From NCBI GenBank assembly GCA_949316235.1, contig OX438752.1, positions 2,875,001 to 2,939,000 on the forward strand: 64,000 nt of DNA, written 5' to 3'. The translations under genes were made by a program, and so were the position numbers. The notes under the pieces are model-generated. The model made no database searches and was not told where the DNA came from. It worked only from the letters and a program-made list of their open reading frames with translations. Positions 33,070 through 43,589 of the stretch are shown in pieces. The stretch comes from Oegoconia quadripuncta (taxonomy: Eukaryota > Arthropoda > Insecta > Lepidoptera > Autostichidae). Positions within the stretch are counted from its first letter, which is position 1. Every line of letters starts with the position of its first letter.

Positions 33070-33140
33070 GGAGGGTACGAATCCGCAACCTTTTGCTATA
33101 GCAGCCATAGTTTCTTACCACTACACCAAACGGATTTGAA
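33070..33140 (-). repeat. SINE family B head fragment
   Basis: 'ggtacgaatccgcaaccttt' to 'taccactacaccaaacggat'. Confidence 0.65.
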
Positions 33141-33564
33141 TTGAAATGAATACGATCCCATTAATTTCCCCCCAAAAATCAATTGTTGAAGTGATTTCGA
33201 TCGCCCATGCGTCATACATGCTAATGGAATTATCTATCTGAACCCCTAACGTGGACGCAATTAGTCGCTTATCCGATAATTCGCCTGTGAGGTCAGCTTT
33301 GGACCAGACTCGTTATTATCTTCTGCAAGATAAATTTGTATTAATGTGACTTTAGCTTTAAGAGAGTTTATTCCACACGTCAATGCGAACAAACTTGTCC
33401 AAATTTTCCGAAATGAATTATTCGATTCTAATGAAACTTTATACGTGTAATCAGGATACATAGATCTGAAAAGTTAATAGAAATCATACAAAATATCGAA
33501 TTTAAATGCATATATCGCATTATTTATGTTACTATGGAACACTTAATTTCATTAATTAAATGCA
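33141..33564. other. Intron sequence, unique-looking
   Basis: No repeat or coding signal recognised; the minus-strand frame at 33261-33461 has no known similarity. Confidence 0.35.
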
Positions 33565-33760
33565 TTTATCCGACTGATCTTAAACGGTAAAGGAAAACAT
33601 TGTGAGGAAACCTGCATGCCTGAGAAATAAACTCTACGGCATGTGAAGTGACCAACCCGCATTGGGTCAGCGTGGTTGACTATGGCCCATACTCCCTCAT
33701 TATACAAGACCCTGCAGGAGAAAGTTTGTTTACGGGCTGACATGATGATGACGAGTCTTT
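33565..33760 (+). repeat. RTE-type LINE 3' end
   Basis: 'ggaaaacattgtgaggaaac', 'cccgcattgggtcagcgtgg' and 'gacatgatgatgacg' are hallmarks of the RTE/BovB-like 3' terminus common in Lepidoptera. Confidence 0.72.
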
Positions 33761-34472
33761 TTCGAAAATGTTCTCGACTTACTTTTCAGATCTTTGCATT
33801 ATCATGTATGTATTTGTTAATAATAATAATATAATAATAATAAGTTTATTCCAAAAAAGTTTACAGTTTATCTTATAATCTATATTAACCTCTGTGTCCT
33901 CTCTTTCCTTTTTATAATTCCGCGGGTCAAGTATCTCGGCGCGCCTGTCAAATTTTCGAAAATACCTGCGGTGTTAAAAACGTTTATAGATACTCTTCTA
34001 CTGGGTGTATTTGTGATCTGTGAAAAGCTATAGCTACGGGAATATATTATCTATGGATATAATGAATGAACACTACTACAGCTATAATACAAAAAATCAG
34101 AAAAATGTTACGAGTTGTAATATGTAGGTATACCTATATCCACGATATAATTGGTATTTTTACGGAAAGTACAGATTTATTTCATGTTTTTCTTAAAAAA
34201 ACGGGTAATTCAATAAATTGTTAAGAGAATTGGAAGCTCTATGGCCAGGTTCCTAAACCTGTTCTAATAAAAAACAGTAGTTGGAATTCTATGCCTATAC
34301 TCCCACCCACAGAGAAAAAAAATATTTTCGCAAATACAGACTAAATATCATAGCTAACATGACATGGCGCACATTATTGGATGCGGAATTTAATAGAGAA
34401 CAAGTTCAAACACAGTCCAAAGGAATTGGAACTCTATAATCATTACAATTGAGAGTTGAAAGTCGGGTGTAC
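33761..34472. other. Intron sequence, nothing recognised
   Basis: (TAA)n-like simple sequence at 33820-33845; otherwise nothing. Confidence 0.4.
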
Positions 34473-34513
34473 CGCCGACACCGATCGGTGTTGGACACCG
34501 ATCGGTGTCGGCG
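34473..34513. other. 41-nt perfect palindrome
   Basis: Arms cgccgacaccgatcggtgt / acaccgatcggtgtcggcg with a 3-nt loop. Each arm itself contains the palindrome acaccgatcggtgt. GC-rich in an AT-rich setting. Confidence 0.9.
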
Positions 34514-35109
34514 TCCGTCTACAGGTTAAGCTAGTAATTTTGTATTCCAATAATATAGCCCCTGTTGCCGAACTAGGTTGAAAAACCTGTATTTCAGCAT
34601 ACAGTGCCCTTCCCCATAGGACAGTATCACTAGCCTTATAGTCATCATAGCTAAAAACATAATAATAACATTATTGACACGTGTAGGGATACAACTTGAC
34701 TCTCGACATATAAAACAATAAAAAGCATATTGTGTCTGATGCAGTAACCCAAAACGTGTCACAAATATCGATTAACTTAAAAACTAACATTAAACTAAAG
34801 AACTAACAATATATATGTGTAACAAAAATGATAAGTATAGGCCAAGAGTATTATGAGTTATGTTATTGTGTTTGTATGTGTGTGGGGTGTGTTTGTGTGT
34901 GTGGGGATGTTCGTGTGTATGGTGATTAGTATTAATGTAAGTATCTAATGGTCAGAGAAAGCTCGGGATGAGAGGCGTGGAGAGAGAGGAGGGAGGCGTT
35001 TACCCATCAATGGTGCAGTATGGTAGGCCGTCTTCGTGCGATTTACCAATTGAGACCTGTAGATATACGTAAAGAGTATAATATCTAACCTTTCCTTCAC
35101 AGTACATTC
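34514..35109. other. Intron sequence with a TG-rich stretch
   Basis: (TG)-rich simple sequence at 34868-34915; minus-strand frames show no known similarity. Confidence 0.4.
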
Positions 35110-35600
35110 TTGAAAATTAAGTACAACAAAGAGTGTCAAAATAAAATTGCGTCATTTAAGAAAAATAGTGATAAACATGATATGAAAACAAGAAATATAG
35201 ATAAACTTGCATGTCACATAAGTTGCCTCCGCAAAGTCAGTAATTCATTCAAAGGGTTATGTACACGCTTTTTCAATAAAGTTCTTGTTGATATATAAAA
35301 TCTTCCTTTCAATAAATTTAAAGATACTATAAAACAGAAAGTTAATAAGAAAGCATATTATAAAATATAGACTATTTAGATGATAAACATCCTTGGACTT
35401 CCAGCCCGTTCGCATGCCAGGCTTTTTCGCAATTAATAATGAAATGTAAAACGTATATTACATTTGAAAAGTATATTTTCTTGCTTGTACTGCTTAGGGG
35501 AAAATTGCATGTTACAAGCAGTAACTTAAAAAATGTGAAATTGACTATTTCAAGTGTACCCTGTGTACCTACAAAATAAAGCATTTTTGACTTGACTGAA
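35110..35600 (+). pseudogene. Non-LTR ORF2 end, family H
   Basis: Frame gives KKNSDKHDMKTRNIDKLACH and SFKGLCTRFFNKVLVDI, stopping at an internal TAA; the 3' UTR is retained to 'acaaaataaagcatttttga'. Confidence 0.75.
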
Positions 35601-36672
35601 GTCGTTCGTTTTGTCCCATTTTGGGCGGTTCACTTATCGCAAACATTGTTGCGACATAAACGATTTCTTCTTTTTCTTTCTTTTACGGCACAATTATGAA
35701 TGACATAAACATAATTTGCAACACCTTGTGTAGCAAAATTGGCCTGTCGACAATCCCGAAAATCGACAACACGAATTTCGGCGAAACACACCGAATTAAA
35801 TTCAACGATATCGCCGGAGTTAGCTAGAGTTTCTACGGCGAACTTCGCTGCCAAGTCCGAGGTACATAATATCTTTGTAATTTGCAGCTCCGCTGGTTAT
35901 CACAACTTGTTAGCAAGTTCCACCAATTCGTCTCCGATGTCGATCAGATCAGTTAAGTTTAATTCTAGACAAATGATCTAGTTTAACTTGGCAGGTTATT
36001 GAGAATTCCACGCAATTTTCTAGCTGCTTTGCATCTTGTTCGAGCATGTGCTCGCTCATACATAAGTACACAGTATGTAAATGAAGGGGTTCCCATCTCC
36101 GTAAGGGGTGGTATTCAATAAGGCTGTACTCGTATAAGATCATACGTAAATTTATTCTAATCCTTTTAAAATAAAGTAGTATTAAATATCGTACGCTGCT
36201 GCAGTGGTGTATTTGAGCCTTCGAGCACACAAAATATGGACATAAATTTTATAATTATTAATTTATTTAACACCACAGCAACAATAGTAACAATATTAAT
36301 AATAACAAGAAATTACAAGACAATACAGAAAACTTATGGAGATTTTGAAAAGGGGCGAGTGCAATGTGATGTCCTAAACGGTCTCCATCTTCCTATCGAC
36401 TGAAACCCCTGGGGTGTTCCTTCATAAACTATTTCCTTACTGCTCAACTAGTTGGGCAATGAGAAAGAAGGGGTTCCTTCTCGCATATTTGACGACCCTT
36501 TCCTTCTAACGAGACGTCGTTCAAGGTTGGTACTGTGCATGCTCCCCGATCTATGCTGCTGAAAGCGTTCCCCTCGGGACCTATCAGGGCGGATTGTAGA
36601 TCCTCAGATATATCCGCCAGGTCCCCGTTACGACGATATGGGGTTGATTTAGCCGGACTCTTCTCGCTCATT
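35601..36672. other. Unassigned sequence with open frames
   Basis: A minus-strand frame at 35854-35630 (KFAVETLANSGDIVEFNSV, then many basic residues) and frames at 36444-36768 are open, but I recognise no family. No splice or start context supports a host gene. Confidence 0.3.
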
Positions 36673-36775
36673 CGAGACGTCAATATCGATGGAAATCCAC
36701 ATATTGTCACTCTTGCACTTGCTTATAAGTGTGAAAGTGACAGATATACTGAGGTGTGTCGACATTGAAGTCTCG
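36673..36775. repeat. Short inverted-repeat element
   Basis: Ends 'cgagacgtcaatatcgatgg' and 'gtgtcgacattgaagtctcg' are imperfect inverted copies around 'cacttgcttataagtg'. A small MITE-like fold-back. Confidence 0.5.
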
Positions 36776-37049
36776 GATGCATGAGAATCGCGGTCCAGGC
36801 GTGCGTTGGTGTCGCCATCTTACTGCCGCTCCGACGCATCCTTGTTCCTTCCAGCGACAGGAATGTGTAACTGACTGGTAGGGCTGCAGATATTCAAACA
36901 ATATTTATTCTACAAAAAAGAGCAATCAGAGCGATATATAATTTACGCTGCCGTGACTCTCGTTTAAAGAATCTCTCTGTTTAAAGAAATAAGTATTTTA
37001 ACTGTTGCATCCCAATATTTAGGGTCTAACAAAATTAAATAGTTATAAT
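36776..37049. other. No recognised feature
   Basis: Mixed composition, no family recognised. Confidence 0.4.
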
Positions 37050-37150
37050 ATGCATATGTTAATAGCATTGTTGTGTTCCGGTTGTCAGAGATAAGATAAC
37101 CAGTCCCCCAAATGTGTTGGGGTTTCCTGGTCAGTACGCTTCCACCTTTC
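37050..37150 (+). repeat. SINE family C, internal fragment
   Basis: 'atgttaatagcattgttgtg' to 'tcagtacgcttccacctttc'. Confidence 0.8.
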
Positions 37151-37249
37151 GAGGTAAATGAAAAACAAACAGATTTCGACATACATACTTGGACATATTT
37201 TCTTCAGTGTCGCAAAGTAAATACACCATGACTAATAAATACTTTTAAC

Positions 37250-37410
37250 CCGACTGCCCAAGAAATGTTTTTATGTACTCTAAACGGCTTGACCGATTTC
37301 GAAGTGCATAGTGTCATAAGATTCGTCTGGATAGTTTAATAGGATACATTTTATGATAGAACTTCCAACATAATGACCGAAAAATACAATAATGCTGTCG
37401 GTTTTCTTTG
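37250..37410. repeat. Dispersed repeat shared with 3604
   Basis: 'acccgactgcccaagaaatg' followed by 'cggcttgaccgatttcgaag', a common lepidopteran intergenic repeat style. Confidence 0.45.
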
Positions 37411-37939
37411 TTTTTAAATACTTAAATAGTTATTCAATACAGGAATGATCAAGTGATCAGGTGTCGCAAACGTTAGTAATTGCCGCTTATGTCAACGAAT
37501 AATTCAACAAATTTATCCGTTAACTTCACCACCTTTATCCCGATCTCCAGTGGTGCCAACATTAAAGATTATAAATACTCATTTAATATGGGAGCGAACG
37601 TAAAGGGACACCGCATGGGTTTTATGTGTATATAATTTTAGGATTCGTAACAGCTTTCGAGGACCTTTTATAATTCGTAGAGAAAGTATGGACAATTGTT
37701 TTATGTCGGGTCCGTAAATGGGATTTTATGTGTTTTGAATGTGAAGAGGAGTTATGTAGTTTCATTGTAAGCAAAAATACATAATGCCTGTTCACTTTTT
37801 CAAACCTTAAACCTTAAATCAATCAATCAATCAAATCATTTATTTGCAGTAAATGTGGTTTATAAGGTTGGAATAATATGTAGAGTAGTTCTCACATTTA
37901 ACCTTTACCGGCATGCAACATTTTAGGTAACTTATTGCT
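37411..37939. other. No recognised feature
   Basis: (ATCA)n-like simple sequence at 37816-37840; otherwise ordinary intron. Confidence 0.4.
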
Positions 37940-38450
37940 AAATACTATATTTATATTACATTTACATAATATTTGATACCTACTTGTCATTTCATATATA
38001 TATTGTCCATTAAACATCATCTCCTTGGTACCCTGGTGCTTGGGGCGCACCTTGGTATGGGACGCAACTTGTGCGGACACTTTGGCACCGTCCCATATAC
38101 AAGGAACTGCGCAAAGAGCTGGAACCGCGGCTGAACAAGCTCAAAGTAACAAGCGCCGTAAATATGCGTCAATCTCTATAAACCACGAGTTTGCGGCGCT
38201 TGCAGTGGAGACATTGGGCCCGTGGCTTCTGACATGAAACATTTTGTAAAGGATTTATCCGTTAGACTGGTCCACGCCTCTGGAGATGTGAGAGCTGGTA
38301 CCTACTTTGCTCAGCAGCTGAGCTTATGCATTTAGCGGGGCAATAGCGCTAGCGTATATCTATGTACTATGCCTCACGGAAGCTAGTTGGACGGCGTATT
38401 TTTTCTATAAGATATAGGTATTTTTAATTGTGTTTTATAAATTTGTTGTT
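37940..38450 (+). pseudogene. Retroelement ORF end, family L
   Basis: Translates in broken frames to AVETLGPW, DMKHFVKDLSVRLVHASGDV and LDGVFFL with several stops. The same protein end lies on the minus strand at 56282-56535 in better condition. Confidence 0.7.
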
Positions 38451-38649
38451 TCATGTAAATTAGTTCTATTCTTATATTTATTTATTAAAACACCTAAATT
38501 GAAATACTATTTAGGTTAATGTCTTAGTAAAGGGAGATGTCATCGGAAGTTAAATAATAATAATAATGTTACACTTATCATATCAAATCAATTTATCCAC
38601 ATACATATTGCTTACTTAATAGATATTATGTGAATTAAAAAATTAAATT

Positions 38650-39330
38650 AAGTACACCTTCAAACTTCAAGTATTTATTTCAACGTAAGATACATGATAT
38701 CAATTGTTGAATGCTAATTTAAATCTGCTGGCAATAAAAAAAGTTTATTGCATTTATCTGTCAGTCGGTATGTCCAAGCTACTAATTCGGAAAGGGAAAT
38801 CATCTGTGGGAAAAGAAGCGGCGCAAGAAACCCACAGGATCATTGCTGTCCTTTTTTTTAAAATAAAGTATGTAACTAATACAATTTTATAATTTTGGGG
38901 TCGAAGTACACCAAGCGTGTTTGTCATTCAGGTAGTCACTAATTTTATAGTAACCCTTTTTTGCTAATATTATTTTGACATAATCTTTAAATTTTTCTCA
39001 GTTAGATTAATGATATTCTCAGGTATAAGGTTATAAAAGTGTATACAGTATCCCACAAACGATGTATTAACTTTGCTTAGTCGGGGTAGCCAATTTGTTC
39101 TTATATCTCAAATTTAAATTATGCTTGTCACTATTTTTCGGGAACGCAGAAATATTTTTTCGAGCGTACTTAATATTTAGGTAAATAAACAGTGAAGGAA
39201 CAGTTAAAATATTAATTTCTTTAAACCTGTCCCGGAGAGAGTCATGTCGACGCAGATTATAAATTAAAATGTGCATAAGAAATACATCGGATATCACTTT
39301 GGTTATGTGTCAATTGGCGACGGCTTCTCA
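38650..39330 (-). pseudogene. Non-LTR ORF2 end, family H2
   Basis: Minus strand of 39297-39067 includes KNISAFPKNSDKHNLNLRYK; the 3' UTR at 38650-38900 matches 29780-29830 inverted. Confidence 0.68.
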
Positions 39331-39481
39331 CCAGTGACTCCCTGGTTCTTACTAATTAATTAGTATATAACTTTAGGTAAAGTTAAGTTAAGATTAAGTT
39401 ACGAGGGGTAGATTAAAAAAGCTATTAGATTCTGTGTCGTGAAGTGTCAAAAACGTCAGAAACCTCATCGGTACATTAATT

Positions 39482-39690
39482 ATATAAACATTTCGGACAG
39501 TTGCACCAATCATATAGTCCCAAACTTAGCAAAGCTTACAAACATACATAAATATTTATATAAACATCCATGACTCGAGAATAAATGTTCGTATTCCTCA
39601 CACAAACATTTACCACTCGCGATATTCGAACCCGAAACTGTTGGTTTCGCTGACATGGTCTCTATCCACTACACCAATCGGTCGTTAAAT
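39482..39690 (-). repeat. SINE family A immediately upstream of exon 3
   Basis: 'ttgcaccaatcatatagtcc' to the inverted head 'ctacaccaatcggtcgttaa'. The intact tRNA-like head ends about 31 nt before the exon 3 acceptor AG (39720-39721). Confidence 0.85.
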
Positions 39691-39721
39691 TTCAAGTTAT
39701 AATCAAATGTTCCTTTTTCAG

Positions 39722-39870
39722 TGGCATCATGTTTCCCGGTGATGAATCCGGGATATCAGTTCCCGATACGATGTGCACGCCAAAATCCGTCGGGATATCC
39801 GTGGACACTAACACATACGAGCCACACCTCCTTGCTGGAACCATGGCGCACATGATCGGACATAACATAG
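39722..39870 (+). CDS. mmd: ADAM gene, exon 3: approach to zinc site, with catalytic Glu replaced by Met
   Basis: 149 nt, entered with one base completing Thr128 and leaving one base of a Gly codon. Acceptor 'cctttttcag', donor 'gtaagt'. The protein runs from GIMFPGDESGI through CTPKSVGISVDTNTYEPH to LLAGTMAHMIGHNIG. The last segment aligns with the metzincin helix HExxHxxGxxH. His171 and His175 are present, but position 172, the general-base glutamate of active ADAMs, is Met. From family knowledge this should abolish peptidase activity, as in ADAM11/22/23, leaving a structural or ligand-binding role. The intron after this exon splits the glycine codon inside the zinc motif. A family A SINE ends only about 30 nt before this exon. 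Confidence 0.92.
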
Positions 39871-40049
39871 GTAAGTGTACAGACGAATCTCCCTAAAAGT
39901 ATTATATGGACCGTATGGACCGAAGCACTCGACCGAAGCACTCTAGCACCATCTATTAGAAAGTATTCATACAATATCAACACTCAAACCAAATCCATAA
40001 TAATATGTCACATATAAATGAGTAAGAAAATCTCGTCTGCTCTGCTAAT

Positions 40050-40140
40050 TGATATCGTGGTCTAGTGGCAAGCGACACGAGTGCTTAGGTAACATCTTTC
40101 GAAAAGACACGGTTTTCGAATCCGGCTAAGACAATTTTTA
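40050..40140 (+). repeat. tRNA-derived SINE head, separate family
   Basis: 'atcgtggtctagtggcaagc' (A-box-like) and 'cggttttcgaatccggctaa' (B-box-like), spaced as in a tRNA but with no closing acceptor stem; T-rich sequence follows. Not a functional tRNA gene as read. Confidence 0.5.
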
Positions 40141-40324
40141 TTTTTTATTTTTTTTCTATTTGGATTTTTTTTTATTTTTATAAAGGATAATAAAACGTAA
40201 ACACTTAATTAAAATAATAAAAAGTTAAGGAAAATAAGAAAAGTAAAAATTTTTGGAGGTAACACTTTAGCCCATGTGATACTTTTAGGATGATTGGTTT
40301 GTACATATCATTATTTCCAAATTA

Positions 40325-40512
40325 TGTATTACTAGTTCTCCGCCCGCGGCTTCGCCTGCGTGGAATAGCTTTCTTTATACCGCGGGAACTACCGACTTTA
40401 TCGGGATCAATCCAGGGTATATTTTACCTATACTATACCAAATTGCATTTGAATCCGTCCATCCGTTTCGCCGCGATTGGGCAACGAACAAACATCCAAA
40501 CTTTTGCATTTA
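40325..40512 (+). repeat. Family R dispersed repeat
   Basis: 'cgcccgcggcttcgcctgcg', 'aatccgtccatccgtttcgc' and 'gggcaacgaacaaacatcca'. Confidence 0.7.
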
Positions 40513-40867
40513 TAATATTAAGAATAATAAGAATAAGAATCGTTTATTTGACCCATTTAGCCACACATATTATTTTTACATAAAGTGTGAAAATATATAC
40601 AGTGACTTTGGGACCGAGTGAGATAAAAGTATAGTACACAAAACAATTTCATGTGTTAGAATAGGTACTCCTATCTCATAATGTAGTTTACAATATTCAA
40701 TAAAAATAGGTAAGCAGTTTCTCTTATAGACTAAAGTTCTTAAAAATTAATTTTCGGTGTCGCAAAGTGGTATCAAAGAAGGTCTAAGGCATAAGTTGCA
40801 GTCTAGAAGTTAGACTACAACGCTGGTTTTCAGTGGAGCCTAAGGTGAAAACACTATATTAGTTAGA
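40513..40867. other. Intron sequence, nothing recognised
   Basis: AT-rich spacer between two family R copies. Confidence 0.4.
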
Positions 40868-40869
40868 CT

Positions 40870-41095
40870 AGGTTCCGCCCGCGGCTTCGCCTGCGTGGAA
40901 TAACTTTATCGCCGATATTTGTTTATCCCGAGGGAAGTTCTCACTTTGTCGGGATAAAAAATATCCTATGTCTTAATCCAGGCTTTGTTCTGCCTGTATA
41001 ACAAATTTCATCCAAATCCGTTCATCCGTTTCGCCGTGATTGGGCAACAAACAGACATCCAAACTTTCGCATTTATAATATTATATATGTATTAT
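40870..41095 (+). repeat. Family R dispersed repeat, second copy
   Basis: Very similar to the copy 545 bp upstream; ends 'aactttcgcatttataatat'. Confidence 0.72.
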
Positions 41096-41649
41096 GTGTG
41101 AGCATATTTATTACACAGCTTGTACCAACAATTCATTCCAGGACTTCAAGATCTTTTATTACATTTTGTATCGCTTTTGTGTGGAACAGCTGAAAAATTA
41201 AATCAGAATTTTAATTACACCATTTTACTAGAATCAGCTCACTAAAGTGTAGAAGTATTTTAAGCTTTATATGTTATTATACAGGCTGTGGTTTTAAACA
41301 GTCTCCAAATTGAAGGAGGGGATTGTATTGCTGTAAGTGATTATAAATCAATTAAAAAAAGTATACCTTAAAAAAAATCAAAATATCGAATTTATTTTGA
41401 AGCATCTGTTTTTTTTGCGTATACTATACTAAGGTGTCGGCTAGTTCAAATTCCCACGCTGCCGGTGCCGCCACACGCCGTCTAGGCAGCGCCGACAAAG
41501 GGACCGGCTTCTTTGTCGGCATCTACGGCCGCACGCGCCGCGCAGGTTTGCAAGCGGTTTCGCTAAACTCCGGTTAGTCTGCCCGCTGCCGCCACCGCGA
41601 AAGCACAAGCACACGTGGTACGACTTTCGTAAATTTTGCTTAAAATAAA

Positions 41650-42033
41650 ATGTCGCGTTACTCTAACAGAGATTACTTGGAGATGGTGCGGATGTATGCC
41701 CTCGCTGGTGACAGCTTGAGCATTGTGCGCAACTACCTGAATGATATGTTTGGAGCACAGTGGGTGGGACGTGGTGGTCCAGTGGCTTGGCTTCCCCAGT
41801 CTCCGGACCTTACATCTTTAGACTTTTATTTATGGGGTGATGTGAAAAGACTAATGTACAACGAGGAAATTACCAGTGTAGTGCAATTGCGTTCGCGAGT
41901 CGTGTCTGCCTTTGAAACGGTTAACGAAAACGTTTACGTTTTACGAAAATTAAAAGAAAACTCTAGGCGACGTGCCGAACTGTGTATTGCTCGTGGAGGC
42001 GCACATTTTGAGCAGTTGTTACGAGTAACATAA
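41650..42033 (+). CDS. Internally deleted DDE transposase
   Basis: 127-codon intact ORF. The first 20 or so residues (MSRYSNRDYLEMVRMYALAG) resemble the N-terminal helix-turn-helix start of an insect transposase family often annotated with DUF4817. From about residue 26 it jumps to the C-terminal part: IVRNYLNDMF, GRGGPVAWLPQSPDLTSLDF and YLWGDVKRLMYNEE. 'SPDLT.LDF.LWG' is the classic third-acidic-residue block of Tc1/mariner-type DDE transposases. Roughly 200 residues holding the first two catalytic aspartates are missing compared with a normal length near 330-350. It cannot be catalytic; it could at most encode a DNA-binding remnant. Confidence 0.75.
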   Translation: MSRYSNRDYLEMVRMYALAGDSLSIVRNYLNDMFGAQWVGRGGPVAWLPQSPDLTSLDFYLWGDVKRLMYNEEITSVVQLRSRVVSAFETVNENVYVLRKLKENSRRRAELCIARGGAHFEQLLRVT

Positions 42034-42204
42034 GTCACATTACGTAAGTACCTACAACCTTAAATTTTATTTCGAACACCTCAACCTCTAAATGTCTTTA
42101 TGTCGGTACGCTACACGTACCTACCAATAAAAAAAATCTAATCAACATTACTTGGCTTCAACACTATTGGTAATTTGGGAGAGAAGGAAACTACGCAATG
42201 GGTA

Positions 42205-42480
42205 TACATACATACATAAAGTCACGACCTCTATCCCAAATTGGGTGGTCAGAGACATCCCAAACGAAGCGTTTGGGTGTTCCAAACATTAAAAGATTAA
42301 TGCTTGAAACAACATCCATGTTTCACCCTAGGAATCACAGAAATGCACAGGTGACAGGGGGTGATCCCATCGCCGTTAAAACCTGCAAGTCTATGGATGT
42401 TTTTATGGAAAGTCCCTTAGTCGCCTTTTAAGACATCCACGGGAAGAGATGGGTTGGTGCTATTCTTTTTATGTGTCGAC
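42205..42480. repeat. Family E repeat nested in the DNA transposon
   Basis: 'gtcacgacctctatcccaaa', 'gggtggtcagagacatccca' and 'catccatgtttcaccctagg'. Its first 100 bp match 12866-12962. Confidence 0.68.
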
Positions 42481-43019
42481 ACCACACAGCACTAGAATGA
42501 TCGAAATGTTTATGTTCGTTGACTTTATTGTATCGGTCGTTCGTCGAGCCTCTGGGCTAGTATAGTATACGCAAATTTTGGTATAAAGCATAAAACCTTA
42601 CAAGATGAATAGGGCACTGACCATGTTCTTAATTTATTATTTAGTAGTTTTAAGCACATTTATACTATTTGTTGTAGACTTTCGTATAATATGGAGACTG
42701 TTTAAAACCACAGCCTGTATATATAGAATAGAATAGAATTTTATTGTCAAACTGTGTACAGGAGATGTTATTCTCTTTTTTTTTACACAACAGCTTGTCC
42801 ATTTCGGACGTACAATAATAATTATAGTTAATAAAAATGCAAAGTATTAAAATCTCCAAACAATATCATAAGAATTATCCGTGCTACCTTGTGTTGCCGA
42901 CTGTACGTGCCTTGCCCCGTTTCATTAATAGCCGTTTTTACATGAGATATTTTTCAGTTTGCCTTAGTCAGATTGTATTGTACCGACGGTATTCATGTAA
43001 ATTCTTGTGTCCCATCCAG

Positions 43020-43204
43020 GTATGAGTCACGATGACGGCCGCGAGCAGTGCTTCTGTCGGGACTGGCATGGCTGTATCATGGCGCAATCCATAGTGGGCT
43101 TGGAGAACGTACAACCATATAAATTCTCCGACTGTTCCAAGAATGACTACATCAATGAGCTTCGGATTGGGCAGGGGCTGTGTCTTCTGAATAAGCCTAA
43201 TGAG
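43020..43204 (+). CDS. mmd: ADAM gene, exon 4: third zinc His, Met-turn region, end of metalloprotease domain
   Basis: 185 nt: two bases completing Gly178 of the zinc motif, then 61 codons, ending in phase 0. Acceptor 'ccatccag', donor 'gtaagt'. It starts MSHDDGREQCFC, supplying the third zinc-binding histidine (His181) and the following Asp of the consensus HxxGxxHD. CRDWHGCIMAQSI holds the Met-turn equivalent. The exon closes with FSDCSKNDY and GLCLLNKPNE, the standard ADAM ending 'FS.CS...Y...L....CL.N.P' before the disintegrin domain. Cysteine spacing is normal, so the fold appears kept despite the missing catalytic glutamate. The preceding intron carries a TA-flanked DNA transposon in the same orientation as the gene. 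Confidence 0.92.
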
Positions 43205-43589
43205 GTAAGTAGATTGCACAATCTCCTCTAAGGTGACTCTTTTATGCTCATACTCATTTATTTTTTCCATAGGCGTCTTCCTCGCACTTGGACATGTCCA
43301 TTACAATACAATAAATTAATTTTAAAGGTATACCTAATTAAATGTGAAGGCGAAAGTACATTAATTATTAACTAATATGTGGATACAAATAAAAGGATTA
43401 TAAAATAATTTAGAGTAATGTAGCTGCTGTAGGCATTCTCAGATTGCATAATAAATAGCTGCTGTAAATGGGCATTGTCAATTTCCTTTCCTTTTAAGCT
43501 AATAACAAAGAAAGTACTCTAAAAGACTCTAAAGACTAAAAGGTAACAATAAACTTACTACTTCCAACCAGAAGAAGCCTGCATCCAAC
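43205..43589. other. Intron sequence, nothing recognised
   Basis: No repeat or coding feature recognised. Confidence 0.4.

Larger units (their letters stand above)
41282..42717 (+). mobile_element. TA-flanked DNA transposon (IS630/Tc1/mariner-like), 1.44 kb
   Basis: Perfect 26-bp terminal inverted repeats (caggctgtggttttaaacag... at 41282-41307 and its complement at 42692-42717) flanked by TA on both sides (41280-41281 and 42718-42719). A second inner inverted repeat of 18 bp pairs 41414-41431 with 42558-42575. It contains a shortened transposase ORF and a nested family E repeat. Either the whole is one element, or an inner element sits inside a MITE. It lies in the exon 3-4 intron of the ADAM gene. 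Confidence 0.85.

Noticed and set aside
41650..42033. Transposase ORF as a domesticated host gene
   Set aside because: It sits within intact terminal inverted repeats and TA duplications, so it is better explained as part of a recent mobile element.
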